DNA of 64,000 nt from Ascidiaceihabitans sp029251465 (lineage in GTDB: Bacteria > Pseudomonadota > Alphaproteobacteria > Rhodobacterales > Rhodobacteraceae), in contig NZ_CP170633.1 in the NCBI RefSeq assembly GCF_042932805.1, positions 4,130,924-4,194,923 of the forward strand, written 5' to 3'. The notes beneath the pieces are model-generated. The model did no database searches. It saw only the letters and a list, made by a program, of their open reading frames with translations, and was not told the origin of the DNA. This document shows positions 49,392-58,873 of this stretch, in pieces. The translations under genes and the position numbers were made by a program. How positions within the stretch are numbered: the first letter of the stretch is position 1; every line of letters begins with the position of its first letter.

Positions 49392-51200
49392 TTACGTGTC
49401 TGCCTTTGGTTTCTTGCTGAAGCTGCCTTTGATGTTGCCAAAGACGTCAGGTTTGTAGCCTTGGCTGCGCATGATCAAATACTGTTGCGTAAAGGTGATC
49501 GTGTTGTTTGCGATCCAGTAAACCACCAGACCAGAGGCAAAGCTGCCCAGCATGAACATAAAGACCCACGGCATCCACGCAAAGATCATCTGCTGTGTCG
49601 GGTCGGTGGGTGCCGGGTTCAGTTTTTGCTGCAACCACATCGAGATGCCGAGAATGATCGGCAAAATACCGATAAAGATCAGGGCCATAACACTGCCAGC
49701 TTCGGGGCCACCATTTGGCAGCAGGCCAAACAGGTTCAACAGCGTTGTGGGGTCAGGCGCGGACAAATCCTGGAATGGGCCAAACCATGCCGCATGGCGC
49801 AGTTCGATCGTCACAAAGATAACCTTGTAGAGCGAGAAGAAGATCGGGATTTGCATCAAGATCGGCAAACAGCCCGCCGCGGGATTAACCTTGTTCTTCT
49901 TATACAGCTCCATCATGCCGGTTTGCAGCTTTTGCTTGTCGTCACCGGCGCTGGCTTTCAGCTTTTCCATCTCTGGCTGAAGCTCTTTCATCTTGGCCAT
50001 CGAGACGTAAGATTTATAGGCTAGGGGGAAAAGAACCGCTTTGATGATGAGCGTCAGCGCGATGATTGACCAACCCATGTTGCCAACGATTTTGTTCAAC
50101 TCGTGCAGCAGCCAAAAAATTGGTTTGGTCAAGAAAAAGAACCAACCCCAATCGATACTATCGATGAATTTGGTGACGCCACCGGTTTGGTATTCGCGAA
50201 TGGTTTCCCATTCTTTTGCACCGGCAAAGACGCGCAATGTGCTGGTTTCTGTCGCACCGGGTTGCACGGTGACTTTGGGCATGACCGCTTCGATCTGGTA
50301 GATGTCAGAGCGCGGGCGGTATTTTGCGGTCAGGCGTGTAGGCACGTCTTTTGCAGGGATCAATGTTGTCATCCAAAAGTGATCTGTGATGCCGATCCAG
50401 CCGTTGGCGACGTCGTCGATACGTTCAGCTGGAACACCTTCTTTTGGATGGATGTCAAAGTCGGGAATGTCGTCCCAGTTTGTCTCACTGTATTCGTCGG
50501 TCATTGTGACCAGACCTTCGTGCAAAACAAAGAAGTTCTTTAGGTCTTTTGGCTCGCCGTGACGCGCCAGTAAACCATAAGGCACCATCGATGCGGCGAC
50601 ATCGCCTACGTTTTCCACCGATTGAGTAACAGTGAACATGTAGTTTTCGTCGATGGCGTAGGTGCGGTTAAAGACCAAGCCTGCGCCATTGTCCCATTTC
50701 AGTGTCAACGGGGTCGACGGCGTCAAAACTTCACCTTCTGAAATCGACCATTGTGTTTCGGGGCCAGGAACGTTTGCAGGATCAACGCCTGTGCTCGCGG
50801 CCCAACCAAATAGCGCGTAATAGGGATCGTCGCTGCCCACCGGTGACAACAAGGTGACTGTGTCAGCATCTTCGGCTTGGGTTTCGTTGTAATCACTCAG
50901 TTTCAGTTCGTCGATACGACCACCGAGCAAGGAAATAGATCCGCTCAGGCGGGACGTTTCGATTGCAGCGCGTGGCGCGTCTATCAATGCTTGTGGTGTA
51001 CTGGTTTCCGCGGTGGTGACCGCCGCGTCATCTGCGCTAGGGGCGGCCGCAGGGGTTGCGCCGTCCGCCGTTTCTGTTTGCGTTGTTACGACTTGCTCAG
51101 GCACAATCGCTTCTTCGGGTGCGAACCATGTCATCCACACGAAAATAACGGCCATGCTCAACACAGTTGCAAGGATGAGATTCTTGTTCTGATCGTCCAT
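49392..51200 (-). CDS. yidC: Membrane protein insertase YidC
   Basis: The product is 602 residues. I start at the ATG at 51200 (MDDQNKNLILATVLSMAVIFVWM) rather than a GTG 12 bp upstream. N-terminal helix 5-23, a linker rich in Ala/Thr, a large periplasmic beta-domain (about 75-345) and five C-terminal helices with the hydrophilic groove follow. It inserts proteins alone or with Sec. Usual Rhodobacteraceae neighbourhood with yidD, rnpA and rpmH, although here two genes separate it from them. Confidence 0.95.
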   Translation of the reverse strand: MDDQNKNLILATVLSMAVIFVWMTWFAPEEAIVPEQVVTTQTETADGATPAAAPSADDAAVTTAETSTPQALIDAPRAAIETSRLSGSISLLGGRIDELKLSDYNETQAEDADTVTLLSPVGSDDPYYALFGWAASTGVDPANVPGPETQWSISEGEVLTPSTPLTLKWDNGAGLVFNRTYAIDENYMFTVTQSVENVGDVAASMVPYGLLARHGEPKDLKNFFVLHEGLVTMTDEYSETNWDDIPDFDIHPKEGVPAERIDDVANGWIGITDHFWMTTLIPAKDVPTRLTAKYRPRSDIYQIEAVMPKVTVQPGATETSTLRVFAGAKEWETIREYQTGGVTKFIDSIDWGWFFFLTKPIFWLLHELNKIVGNMGWSIIALTLIIKAVLFPLAYKSYVSMAKMKELQPEMEKLKASAGDDKQKLQTGMMELYKKNKVNPAAGCLPILMQIPIFFSLYKVIFVTIELRHAAWFGPFQDLSAPDPTTLLNLFGLLPNGGPEAGSVMALIFIGILPIILGISMWLQQKLNPAPTDPTQQMIFAWMPWVFMFMLGSFASGLVVYWIANNTITFTQQYLIMRSQGYKPDVFGNIKGSFSKKPKADT

Positions 51201-51345
51201 TGGGACCGCCACCTAATTCGTTTGATATTAGGGTTGGGTTCAACAGAGATGAGGGCCAAAGGTCAAGCGGATTCGAGGGTTTTACCAATATCTGCGTAGT
51301 ATTTGTTGCACTGATCTGTGTGCGAATTTTGCAAGACCCAAACGC

Positions 51346-52896
51346 TTATTTGCTGCTGCGTTGGGTAATTTGCGGAGCATCTTGCAATTTCGCCTCATGG
51401 GCAGAAATCCAATCCAAGGTTTCTTGGAACGGCATGGGTTTGCCGATGCCGAACCCCTGAACATGATCGCAGCCCAATTGTGCGAGTAAGGCATGCTCGC
51501 CAACGGTCTCGACACCTTCAGCAAGAGTTTCCAGATTCATACGTTCGGCCATGGTCAAAATGGCGCTGATCATGCGTTGTTGTTCAGGATCGCGGTCTGC
51601 CTTCATAACAAAGGAGCGATCGATTTTGATGCGATTGACAGCAAAACGGCGAATTGAAGAGATTGATGCGTGACCTGTCCCAAAATCATCAAGGTCCATA
51701 CGGCACCCTAAGGCGACCAATCCATTGATGTTTTTCGTCACTTGATCATCAGGCGCGCCTGCAATCACGGTTTCAAGGATTTCGACTGACAACCGGTCTG
51801 GTGTCAAATTGAAACGGTCTAATTCCCATTTCACTTTTTCGATCAGCCGCGGGTTATTCAATTCCACAGCGCTAAAGTTCACGCCGACTTGCGGAACATG
51901 CACACCAGCGGCATCCCATGCTTTGAGAGCCGTAAACGTGTGGTACATCATCAATTCTACCAGCCGTTCCATGCGGCCGGATTGATCAATGGCAGGCAGA
52001 AATTCAGCGGGCGCAATCATGCCACGTTCTGGATGGTTCCAGCGTGCCAATGCCTCAAATCCAGTAACTTTTCCGGTGTCGGTGGAAATTTGCGGTTGAA
52101 ACCAAGGGATGATTTGCCCTGATTCTAACGCCGAAGTGACTTCTTCTCTTAGCTCTGCGCGGCTTTGCGTGATGCGCCGCATTTCGTCGGTATAGGCGCG
52201 AATTGCGGATGGGCCGCGTTTTTGGGCTGCACGCAACGCTGTTGCAGCGGCTTGCGACCATGCTGCACCAGATGACCCCGGCGCGCGCGAACTAAGGCAA
52301 AACCCAACACATGCAGAAACATACAGTGACAAACCATCGACTGAAATCGGCTCTTCGATGACAGATTGGATGCGACCGGCCAGTTGAATGCAAACCTCAA
52401 GGTCGGTTTGTCGTTCGGCACCGATACATACGGCAAACCGGCAATCGCCCAGACGTGCGACGTTATCGTAATCGCGCATCGCAGTGACAATCCGGTCACC
52501 TGTGCGTTGGATAACAATGTCGCCTGCTGCCTCTCCGTGGCGTTCGACAAGTTCTGCAAAATCTTCGAGCTCGATATGAAATACAGCCGAGGTGCGGGTT
52601 TTATCCAACGTTTTTTCACGGATGTGTTCGACAAGCTCGTCAAATCCGTCACGCTGCAACAGGCCGGTAAAGCTGTCGCGGGGCAGGAACGCCCGGCTGT
52701 TGCCAACTGAAAAACCACCCAACAACAGGTAGATCGCGGGGGATGCAATCGCGACAATTAACAACGCTGCCTCGCCGCCCGTCCAATAAGCGGCCAAGAC
52801 CACCGCTGGCAAAAACGCCAATGCCTGCGGGCCAACCAAAGCCAAGCAAATACGTTCGCGCAAGCGCAACCACGTTCGGATCGGACTATACCGCAT
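51346..52896 (-). CDS. c-di-GMP phosphodiesterase with degenerate GGDEF domain
   Basis: The product is 516 residues. Two N-terminal membrane helices (about 17-38 and 44-62) anchor a GGDEF domain (about 75-235) whose signature reads LGDCR (149-153), so cyclase activity should be lost. The EAL domain (about 250-505) keeps EAL at 281-283, NFS (340-342), EILET (372-376), DDFGTG (403-408) and AEGVET (459-464), which supply metal and catalytic residues. It probably hydrolyses c-di-GMP, with the dead GGDEF acting as a GTP sensor. It lies between yidC and ttcA. Confidence 0.92.
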   Translation of the reverse strand: MRYSPIRTWLRLRERICLALVGPQALAFLPAVVLAAYWTGGEAALLIVAIASPAIYLLLGGFSVGNSRAFLPRDSFTGLLQRDGFDELVEHIREKTLDKTRTSAVFHIELEDFAELVERHGEAAGDIVIQRTGDRIVTAMRDYDNVARLGDCRFAVCIGAERQTDLEVCIQLAGRIQSVIEEPISVDGLSLYVSACVGFCLSSRAPGSSGAAWSQAAATALRAAQKRGPSAIRAYTDEMRRITQSRAELREEVTSALESGQIIPWFQPQISTDTGKVTGFEALARWNHPERGMIAPAEFLPAIDQSGRMERLVELMMYHTFTALKAWDAAGVHVPQVGVNFSAVELNNPRLIEKVKWELDRFNLTPDRLSVEILETVIAGAPDDQVTKNINGLVALGCRMDLDDFGTGHASISSIRRFAVNRIKIDRSFVMKADRDPEQQRMISAILTMAERMNLETLAEGVETVGEHALLAQLGCDHVQGFGIGKPMPFQETLDWISAHEAKLQDAPQITQRSSK

Positions 52897-52969
52897 GATG
52901 ACTTCCCAATTAGGCAGTTGCCAGTTGCAATTGCACGGTCACAGCTAAGCAGGCAGTGTAATTGCCGCG

Positions 52970-53839
52970 TTAACGCAGCTTGGGAATGTCGTCAGGGTTT
53001 GTTTCAAATTTGTCTAAATCGCGGGTCAAGCCGGCAAAATCAAACAGCTCTGGATCCAGCAAATGCGACGGACGCGTGTTGGTCAATGCGCGAAACATAA
53101 TTTGACGGCGACCGGGTGAATTCGCTTCCCAGCCATCCAGAATTTGTTTTACTTGTTGGCGCTGTAACCCGTCCTGTGACCCACATAAATCACATGGAAT
53201 TATCGGGTATTGCATGGCTTTTGAAAATTTTTCGCAATCAATTTCAGACACATGCGCAAGCGGGCGGTACACAAACAGATCGCCGTCTTCGTTCAGCAAT
53301 TTGGGTGGCATTGTCGCCAAACGGCCGCCGTGAAACAAGTTCATAAAGAACGTCTCGAGAATGTCGTCGCGGTGGTGACCTAAAACGACGGCACTGCACC
53401 CTTCTTCGCGCGCAATGCGATATAAATTGCCACGCCGCAGCCGCGAACACAGTGCGCAAAACGTACGCCCCTGCGGGATTTTATCCATCACGATAGAATA
53501 GGTATCTTTGTATTCAATCCGGTGCGGCACGCCCATTTTTTCAAGAAACGCAGGCAACACAGTCGCAGGAAAACCCGGCTGGCCCTGATCCAGATTGCAG
53601 GCCAGAATATCGACGGGCAGCAAACCACGCCATTGCAACTCGTGCAGGACAGCCAGCAGCGTGTAACTGTCCTTACCGCCCGACAGGCACACCAGCCACC
53701 GCGTGCCTTTTTCGATCATGCCGTATTGCTCGATCGCCTCGCGGGTCAGGCGCACGATCCGTTTGCGCAGCTTTTTGAACTCGGTTGTGCGGGGCGCACC
53801 TGCGAACAGAGGATGGATATCATCAGAGTGATCAGTCAT
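52970..53839 (-). CDS. ttcA: tRNA 2-thiocytidine synthetase TtcA
   Basis: The product is 289 residues from the ATG at 53839; a longer frame running through yidD is rejected. It has PP-loop SGGKDS (53-58) for adenylation of C32 in tRNA and two CxxC pairs (Cys128/131 and Cys216/219) that hold the 4Fe-4S cluster needed for sulfur transfer. Its start overlaps the yidD stop by 8 bp. Confidence 0.94.
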   Translation of the reverse strand: MTDHSDDIHPLFAGAPRTTEFKKLRKRIVRLTREAIEQYGMIEKGTRWLVCLSGGKDSYTLLAVLHELQWRGLLPVDILACNLDQGQPGFPATVLPAFLEKMGVPHRIEYKDTYSIVMDKIPQGRTFCALCSRLRRGNLYRIAREEGCSAVVLGHHRDDILETFFMNLFHGGRLATMPPKLLNEDGDLFVYRPLAHVSEIDCEKFSKAMQYPIIPCDLCGSQDGLQRQQVKQILDGWEANSPGRRQIMFRALTNTRPSHLLDPELFDFAGLTRDLDKFETNPDDIPKLR

Positions 53840-54068
53840 GGGGTTTGTCGTCCGGCACAGGGTCATAACCATCGCCGCCCCAAGGGTGACAGCGGCAGAT
53901 GCGGTGTGCGGCCAAATAGCTGCCCTTGATGCCGCCATGTTTGTGCAACGCTTCCATCGCGTAGGCGCTGCATGTCGGCTGATAGCGACAGTTAAATCCG
54001 ACCCACGGGCTAAACACCAAACGATAGGCGCGCACGGGCAGGGACAGGGTGAACGCCAGCGGGCTCAT
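53832..54068 (-). CDS. yidD: Membrane protein insertion efficiency factor YidD
   Basis: The product is 78 residues. The conserved core FSPWVGFNCRYQPTCSAYA and the HPWGGDGYDPVP tail are family signatures; the Cys residues are conserved. It is an amphipathic inner-membrane-associated protein that assists YidC. ATGA overlap with rnpA. Confidence 0.93.
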   Translation of the reverse strand: MSPLAFTLSLPVRAYRLVFSPWVGFNCRYQPTCSAYAMEALHKHGGIKGSYLAAHRICRCHPWGGDGYDPVPDDKPHD

Positions 54069-54487
54069 CGTCGCCCACCTTTGGCCAAGGCGGTGCGCAG
54101 ATCGTCTTTCAAGGTTTCCAAAGGGATCGTTGCCGTCGCATCGCGCCGCCCGATCAACACATAATCGATGCCTGCTTTGCCCTCGTCAGGCAGCACCATG
54201 CGGGCAATTTCCCGTAACCGCCGCTTGGCTCGATTGCGCGCCACCGCATTGCCGACTTTTTTGGAACAGGTAAATCCGACGCGCAGGGGCGCATCATCAC
54301 CACGCTGACGGATTTGCAGAATAAAGCCGGGCATCGCGACGCGCGGGGCCCGCGAGGCTTGCAAAAATTCGGACCGGTTTTGCAGAACGGCAATGCCGCG
54401 CTTGCCAAGCCCTAAACGTGACGACCCCGCCGGAGGGTTATCCCCGGCAGTTGGTAAACTGCACATTGGGGGCTCCGGCGGGGTCAT
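54065..54487 (-). CDS. rnpA: Ribonuclease P protein component
   Basis: The product is 140 residues. The RNR motif is seen in KVGNAVARNRAKRRLREIAR, which binds RNase P RNA, and FTCSKKVGNA precedes it. An N-terminal extension of about 30 residues (Pro/Gly-rich) precedes the core, as in relatives where rnpA begins close to rpmH. The start at 54487 lies 29 bp from the rpmH stop. Confidence 0.93.
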   Translation of the reverse strand: MTPPEPPMCSLPTAGDNPPAGSSRLGLGKRGIAVLQNRSEFLQASRAPRVAMPGFILQIRQRGDDAPLRVGFTCSKKVGNAVARNRAKRRLREIARMVLPDEGKAGIDYVLIGRRDATATIPLETLKDDLRTALAKGGRR

Positions 54488-54516
54488 GTCAGGTAAACCT
54501 GTTCGAGACGCTTAAA

Positions 54517-54651
54517 TTAAGCGCTCAGTTCCGAACGACCTTTTGCACGACGTGCATTCAGGATCTTGCGGCCAGCTTTTGTTGCCATGCGCGCGCGGAA
54601 ACCGTGGCGCCGTTTGCGCACAAGGTTAGAAGGTTGAAAGGTGCGTTTCAT
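54517..54651 (-). CDS. rpmH: 50S ribosomal protein L34
   Basis: The product is 44 residues, read on the minus strand: MKRTFQPSNLVRKRRHGFRA, then RMATKAGRKILNARR and a KGRSELSA end. It is canonical bL34. First gene of the rpmH-rnpA-yidD-ttcA unit. Confidence 0.96.
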   Translation of the reverse strand: MKRTFQPSNLVRKRRHGFRARMATKAGRKILNARRAKGRSELSA

Positions 54652-54719
54652 CGCTCCGTCTCCATATTAAGCCATTGGACGCGAGGAATCGCCGCCAAGG
54701 GTGTCTATTCAGAACCCGT

Positions 54720-54748
54720 CCTTTAAGGGGGTCCATGGACCAAGTCAA
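54720..54748 (-). promoter_or_regulatory. Candidate promoter of rpmH
   Basis: On the minus strand, TTGACT (54748-54743), a 17-bp spacer and TAAAGG (54725-54720), about 70 bp upstream of the rpmH start. The rest of 54652-54958 holds no gene; a degenerate GTAAGGTG-like palindrome may lie at 54901-54924. Confidence 0.5.
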
Positions 54749-54958
54749 ACCCTAGCGGCGGTGAATAGGATGGTTTTGCAACAAATATCTGTTTGATGCG
54801 TGTTAGATGTTTCATTTACCCGACTTTGGCCGGATTTGGAACGCATTTCTCACGAAATCGGGCCTTTGCGATCAATCGGCTGTGATCGCCTTTGTTTGTT
54901 GGTGGTGCCCACCCCCACCTTAAGTCCATTGATGCAGCAGACAAAAGAGGCAACACTG

Positions 54959-55702
54959 ATGAGCGATATGACCAATTCTCACGACAATCTAACCAAATCC
55001 GGGTTTTTGCGGCATCTGCCGTTGCTGGTGATTCTTGTGGTGGCCGGTCTTGGCGCGTTTTTCCTCAGCGACTACCTGAGCTTTGACACCTTACGCGACA
55101 ACCGCGAGGCGTTGATCGATTTCCGCGATGACAACTACCTGCTGACGGTGCTGATCTTTGTCGCCGCCTACATCTTGATCGTCGGGTTTTCCCTGCCCGG
55201 TGGCACCGTCGCCACGCTGACGGGCGGGTTCCTGTTTGGCACGGTTTTTGGGGTGCTGTTCAACGTCACCGGTGCCACCATCGGCGCGGCGGTCATTTTC
55301 CTCGCGGCGCGCTACGGGTTTGGCGAAACTCTGGGGGCGAAAATGGAAGGCTCCAAAGGGGCGGTGAAAAAGATCAAAGACGGTATTGATGAAAACCAAT
55401 GGTCGATGCTGTTTATCATCCGCCTCGTGCCGATTGTGCCGTTTTTCATGGCCAACCTGATCCCGTCGTTCATGCAAGTGCCGCTGCACCGCTTTGTGAT
55501 CTCGACGTTTTTCGGCATCATTCCGGCCTCTATCGTGTTCACGTCAATCGGGGCAGGCTTGGGCGAAGTGTTCGCGGCGGGCGAAACCCCGAATCTCGGC
55601 ATTATCTTTGAACCGCACATCCTGCTGCCGATCTTGGGCATGGCCGCGCTGTCGTTGGTTCCTGTTGTTCTAAAAGCCGTGACTGGCAAAAAGGGTCTGT
55701 AA
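54959..55702 (+). CDS. TVP38/TMEM64-family membrane protein
   Basis: The product is 247 residues. The ATG at 54959 has AGAGG upstream at spacing 8; an upstream in-frame start lies in non-coding sequence. About six hydrophobic segments flank the family core: SLPGGTVATLTGGFLFGTVF and the later FIIRLVPIVPFFMANLIPSF. Related SNARE-associated/DedA proteins move lipids or ions across the inner membrane. The next gene, 3 bp on, encodes an FAD disulfide reductase, a pairing (sometimes fusion) recurrent in bacteria. Confidence 0.88.
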   Translation: MSDMTNSHDNLTKSGFLRHLPLLVILVVAGLGAFFLSDYLSFDTLRDNREALIDFRDDNYLLTVLIFVAAYILIVGFSLPGGTVATLTGGFLFGTVFGVLFNVTGATIGAAVIFLAARYGFGETLGAKMEGSKGAVKKIKDGIDENQWSMLFIIRLVPIVPFFMANLIPSFMQVPLHRFVISTFFGIIPASIVFTSIGAGLGEVFAAGETPNLGIIFEPHILLPILGMAALSLVPVVLKAVTGKKGL

Positions 55703-55705
55703 GTA

Positions 55706-57124
55706 ATGAAAACGATCAAGACAGATATTTTGGTGATCGGGGCTGGTTCCGGTGGGCTTTCGGTTGCTGCGGGGGCCTCGCAAATGGGCGCGTCTGTGAC
55801 CTTGCTTGAAGGCCACAAAATGGGCGGCGATTGCCTGAATTTTGGCTGTGTGCCGTCCAAAGCGCTGATCGCGAGCGGCAAAGCGGCTTACGGCATGACG
55901 CACGCGGCGGACTACGGCGTGGCGAATGTTGAACCACAGGTCGACTACGCTGCCGCCAAAGACCACGTGGCCGACGTGATCGCCACAATCGCCCCAGTCG
56001 ACAGCCAAGAGCGGTTCGAGGGCTTTGGCGTCAACGTGATCCGCGAATTTGGTGAATTCGTATCCCCGACCGAAGTCAAAGCGGGCGACACTATCATCAA
56101 GGCCCGCCGCGTCGTGATCGCCACAGGGTCTTCGCCGTTGGTGCCGCCAATTCCCGGGCTGGAAAACGTGCCCTATGAAACCAACGAAACCCTGTTCGAT
56201 CTGCGGACGCGCCCTGACCACTTGCTGATCATCGGAGGTGGCCCCATCGGTATGGAAATGGCGCAGGCGCATATCCGTCTTGGATCCAAAGTTACCGTGA
56301 TTGAAGGGGCAAAAGCGCTGGGCAAGGATGACCCTGAACTGGCAAAGGTCGTTCTGGACACGCTGCGCGATGAAGGCATCGAGATTGCCGAAGATGCCAT
56401 GGCCGCCGAAATTCGCGGCACGGCCGGCGCGATTGAGGTCGAGGTTCAAGACGGCCGTATTTTCAAAGGCTCGCACCTGCTGATGGCCGTGGGGCGGAAA
56501 TCCAACACCGACAAACTGAACCTTGCGGGGGCGGGCATCGAAACCACGCGCACCGGCATTCAGGTCGACGCAGGCATGCGCACCACCAACCGCAAAGTCT
56601 ATGCCATCGGCGACGTCGCAGGCGGGCTGCAATTCACCCACGTCGCAGGCTACCACGCGGGCGTCATCATCCGCTCGATGCTGTTCGGGTTGCCCTCCAA
56701 GGCCAAGACCAGCCACATCCCGTGGGCCACCTACACCGACCCGGAACTGTCGCAAGTCGGCATGACCGAAGCACAAGCGCGCGAAGCGCATGGCGACAAA
56801 CTCGAAGTGATCCGCTTTGATTATTCCCACAACGACCGCGCTATCGCGGAACGCAAAACCAAAGGTTTCATCAAGGTCATGGTCGTCAAGGGCCGCCCCA
56901 TCGGCGCGTCGATCGTTGGCTATCAGGCGGGCGAGCTGATCAACCTTTGGGCGCTCGCGCTCGCCAACAACATGAAGATGTCCCAGATCGCGGCCATGGT
57001 CGCGCCCTATCCCACAATCGGAGAGGTGAACAAACGCGTCGCGGGTGCCTACTACACACCCCGATTGTTTGATAATCCTACCGTCAAACGCGTCGTTGGG
57101 TTTGTCCAACGGTTCATTCCATAA
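55706..57124 (+). CDS. FAD-dependent pyridine-nucleotide disulfide oxidoreductase (MerA/Lpd-like)
   Basis: The product is 472 residues. The Rossmann motif GAGSGG lies near residue 13, and the redox-active disulfide in GGDCLNFGCVPSKA (Cys x4 Cys) near 42-52. The NAD(P) motif IGGGPIGMEMAQ is near 175. The C-terminal dimer domain reads VAPYPTIGEVNKR where true lipoamide dehydrogenases have the HPTLSE catalytic His, so lipoamide is unlikely. No mercury-binding C-terminal cysteine pair is present, so mercuric reduction is also unlikely. It probably acts with the coupled TVP38 protein. Confidence 0.9.
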   Translation: MKTIKTDILVIGAGSGGLSVAAGASQMGASVTLLEGHKMGGDCLNFGCVPSKALIASGKAAYGMTHAADYGVANVEPQVDYAAAKDHVADVIATIAPVDSQERFEGFGVNVIREFGEFVSPTEVKAGDTIIKARRVVIATGSSPLVPPIPGLENVPYETNETLFDLRTRPDHLLIIGGGPIGMEMAQAHIRLGSKVTVIEGAKALGKDDPELAKVVLDTLRDEGIEIAEDAMAAEIRGTAGAIEVEVQDGRIFKGSHLLMAVGRKSNTDKLNLAGAGIETTRTGIQVDAGMRTTNRKVYAIGDVAGGLQFTHVAGYHAGVIIRSMLFGLPSKAKTSHIPWATYTDPELSQVGMTEAQAREAHGDKLEVIRFDYSHNDRAIAERKTKGFIKVMVVKGRPIGASIVGYQAGELINLWALALANNMKMSQIAAMVAPYPTIGEVNKRVAGAYYTPRLFDNPTVKRVVGFVQRFIP

Positions 57125-57139
57125 CGATAGGGGCGTATT

Positions 57140-58522
57140 TTGAATTCCCTCTCTGGCCGATTTTTGATCCTGACCATCATCTTTGTGATGCTGGCCGAGA
57201 TTTTGATATTTGTACCCTCCATCGCGCGGTTCCGCGAAGACTACTTGTTGGACCATTTGGAACGCGCGCAAATCGCGTCTCTTGCGCTGTTGGCCGACGA
57301 CATGCTGGAACCGAAACTAGAGGAAGAGCTGCTTGAAAACGCCGGCGTCTTTAACGTGGTTTTGCGTCGCGACGAAATCCGCCAGTTGATGTTGTCCACG
57401 CCCATGCCGATGCCAATCTCAGCGACGTATGATTTGCGTGATGGCACCGCGCTGGTGCTGATCCGAGACGCCATGCGGCGGATTGTGCAGCCCGAAAACG
57501 AAGTCATTCGTGTGATCGGCGCGCCCCTGCGCGAGGCGGGCCTGCTGATCGAAGTCACGATGGAAGCAGGCCCCATGCGTGCTGCCATGATCGACTACGG
57601 CGTGCGCATTTTGATCCTGTCCGCCGTGATCTCGATCTTTACGGCGTTCTTGTTGTTCCTGGCAGTGCGCGCCACGCTGGTCAAACCGATCCGCGGGGTT
57701 GTTGGTGCCATGCAAAGCTACGCTGCCGCGCCAGAGGACGCCCGTCGTATCATCACCCCGAACGCCGGTGTGACCGAGTTGCGCGAGGCCGAAGACGCGC
57801 TGAAATTCATGCAAACCGAGCTGACGAGCGCCTTGCGTCAAAAAGATCGCCTTGCCCAACTTGGCAGTGCTGTCAGCAAAATCAGCCATGATTTGCGCAA
57901 CATCATGACCTCGGCGCAGCTGTTCACAGACCGCATCGAAATGTCAGAAGATCCGCTGGTTGCGCGCCTTGCGCCAAAGCTGGTGAATTCGATCACCCGC
58001 GCTGTGCACCTGTGCGAAAGCACGCTGGCCTTTGGCAAAGCCGAAGAACCCAGCCCCACCTTGTCCGTGGTCCCGCTGGCCCCCATCGTCGCTGACGTGA
58101 TCGACAGCGAACGACTGGCGATCGGTGATTTTGACCTCAGCTTTGCCGAGGACGTCCCCGCTGCAATGACCCTGCGCGCCGATTCCGAACAGCTGTTCCG
58201 CGTGATCGCCAATTTGGTACGCAATGCCCGCCAGGCCATCGTGGCCAGCGGTAAACCTGCCGAAATCGCGGTGTCTTCGTTCGAGGATGACACCAGCTGG
58301 AAGATCGAAATCACCGATACCGGCCCCGGTCTGCCCGCAAAAGCCCAAGAGCACCTGTTTACGCCGTTTCAGGGTGGGTTCACCAAGGGTGGCTCCGGTC
58401 TTGGGCTCGCGATCTCCGAAGAACTGATCCGCGGGCACGGCGGAACCATCGTTTTGCAACGCACAGGGCCCGAAGGTACCGCGTTTTGCATCCACCTGCC
58501 CAAAGGTGATGTCACTTTGTGA
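57140..58522 (+). CDS. Sensor histidine kinase (orphan)
   Basis: The product is 460 residues from a TTG start (GGGG 7 bp upstream). TM1 lies at about 8-28, a periplasmic sensor of about 120 residues follows, TM2 at 154-177, then a HAMP-like linker. The H box has His250 (SKISHDLRN), the N box ANLVRNARQAI, G1 DTGPGL (393-398) and G2 GGSGLGLAI (417-425). All catalytic elements are intact. No response regulator is adjacent, so its partner is elsewhere. It is 15 bp after the oxidoreductase and probably co-transcribed. Confidence 0.92.
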   Translation: MNSLSGRFLILTIIFVMLAEILIFVPSIARFREDYLLDHLERAQIASLALLADDMLEPKLEEELLENAGVFNVVLRRDEIRQLMLSTPMPMPISATYDLRDGTALVLIRDAMRRIVQPENEVIRVIGAPLREAGLLIEVTMEAGPMRAAMIDYGVRILILSAVISIFTAFLLFLAVRATLVKPIRGVVGAMQSYAAAPEDARRIITPNAGVTELREAEDALKFMQTELTSALRQKDRLAQLGSAVSKISHDLRNIMTSAQLFTDRIEMSEDPLVARLAPKLVNSITRAVHLCESTLAFGKAEEPSPTLSVVPLAPIVADVIDSERLAIGDFDLSFAEDVPAAMTLRADSEQLFRVIANLVRNARQAIVASGKPAEIAVSSFEDDTSWKIEITDTGPGLPAKAQEHLFTPFQGGFTKGGSGLGLAISEELIRGHGGTIVLQRTGPEGTAFCIHLPKGDVTL

Positions 58523-58592
58523 CGAAATTTTTTCGATAGGTGCGAAACGGGGCTTGCACTGCCCCGCAGGCAAGACTAAACCCCCGCTCAGC

Positions 58593-58669
58593 GCACCCGT
58601 AGCTCAGCTGGATAGAGTACCTGACTACGAATCAGGGGGTCAGAGGTTCGAATCCTCTCGGGTGCACCA
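58593..58669 (+). tRNA. tRNA-Arg (anticodon ACG)
   Basis: 77 nt with an encoded CCA. The acceptor stem GCACCCG pairs with CGGGTGC, the T arm has GGTTCGAATCC, and the anticodon loop CTACGAA gives ACG, whose A34 is deaminated to inosine to read CGU/CGC/CGA. The accessory gene content begins just downstream, a common integration-site position, but no second copy of the 3' end is seen in the window. Confidence 0.98.
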
Positions 58670-58873
58670 TTTCCAACTTGTTGAATGTAGACGTAAGTTT
58701 CTTTTTTGAGCACGATTTTGCCTTTTCATTGGGAATTTTCCAGCTAGGCATTTCGAGTATATTGTTCGACGTCACATGACTTTGACCTTTGCGTCAAAAA
58801 CTGACCTTATTCTCGAAATCCTTGGTCGACCCTTTTGCGGCTCATCCCCAAGAATGGCAGAAGGTTCGAAAAT

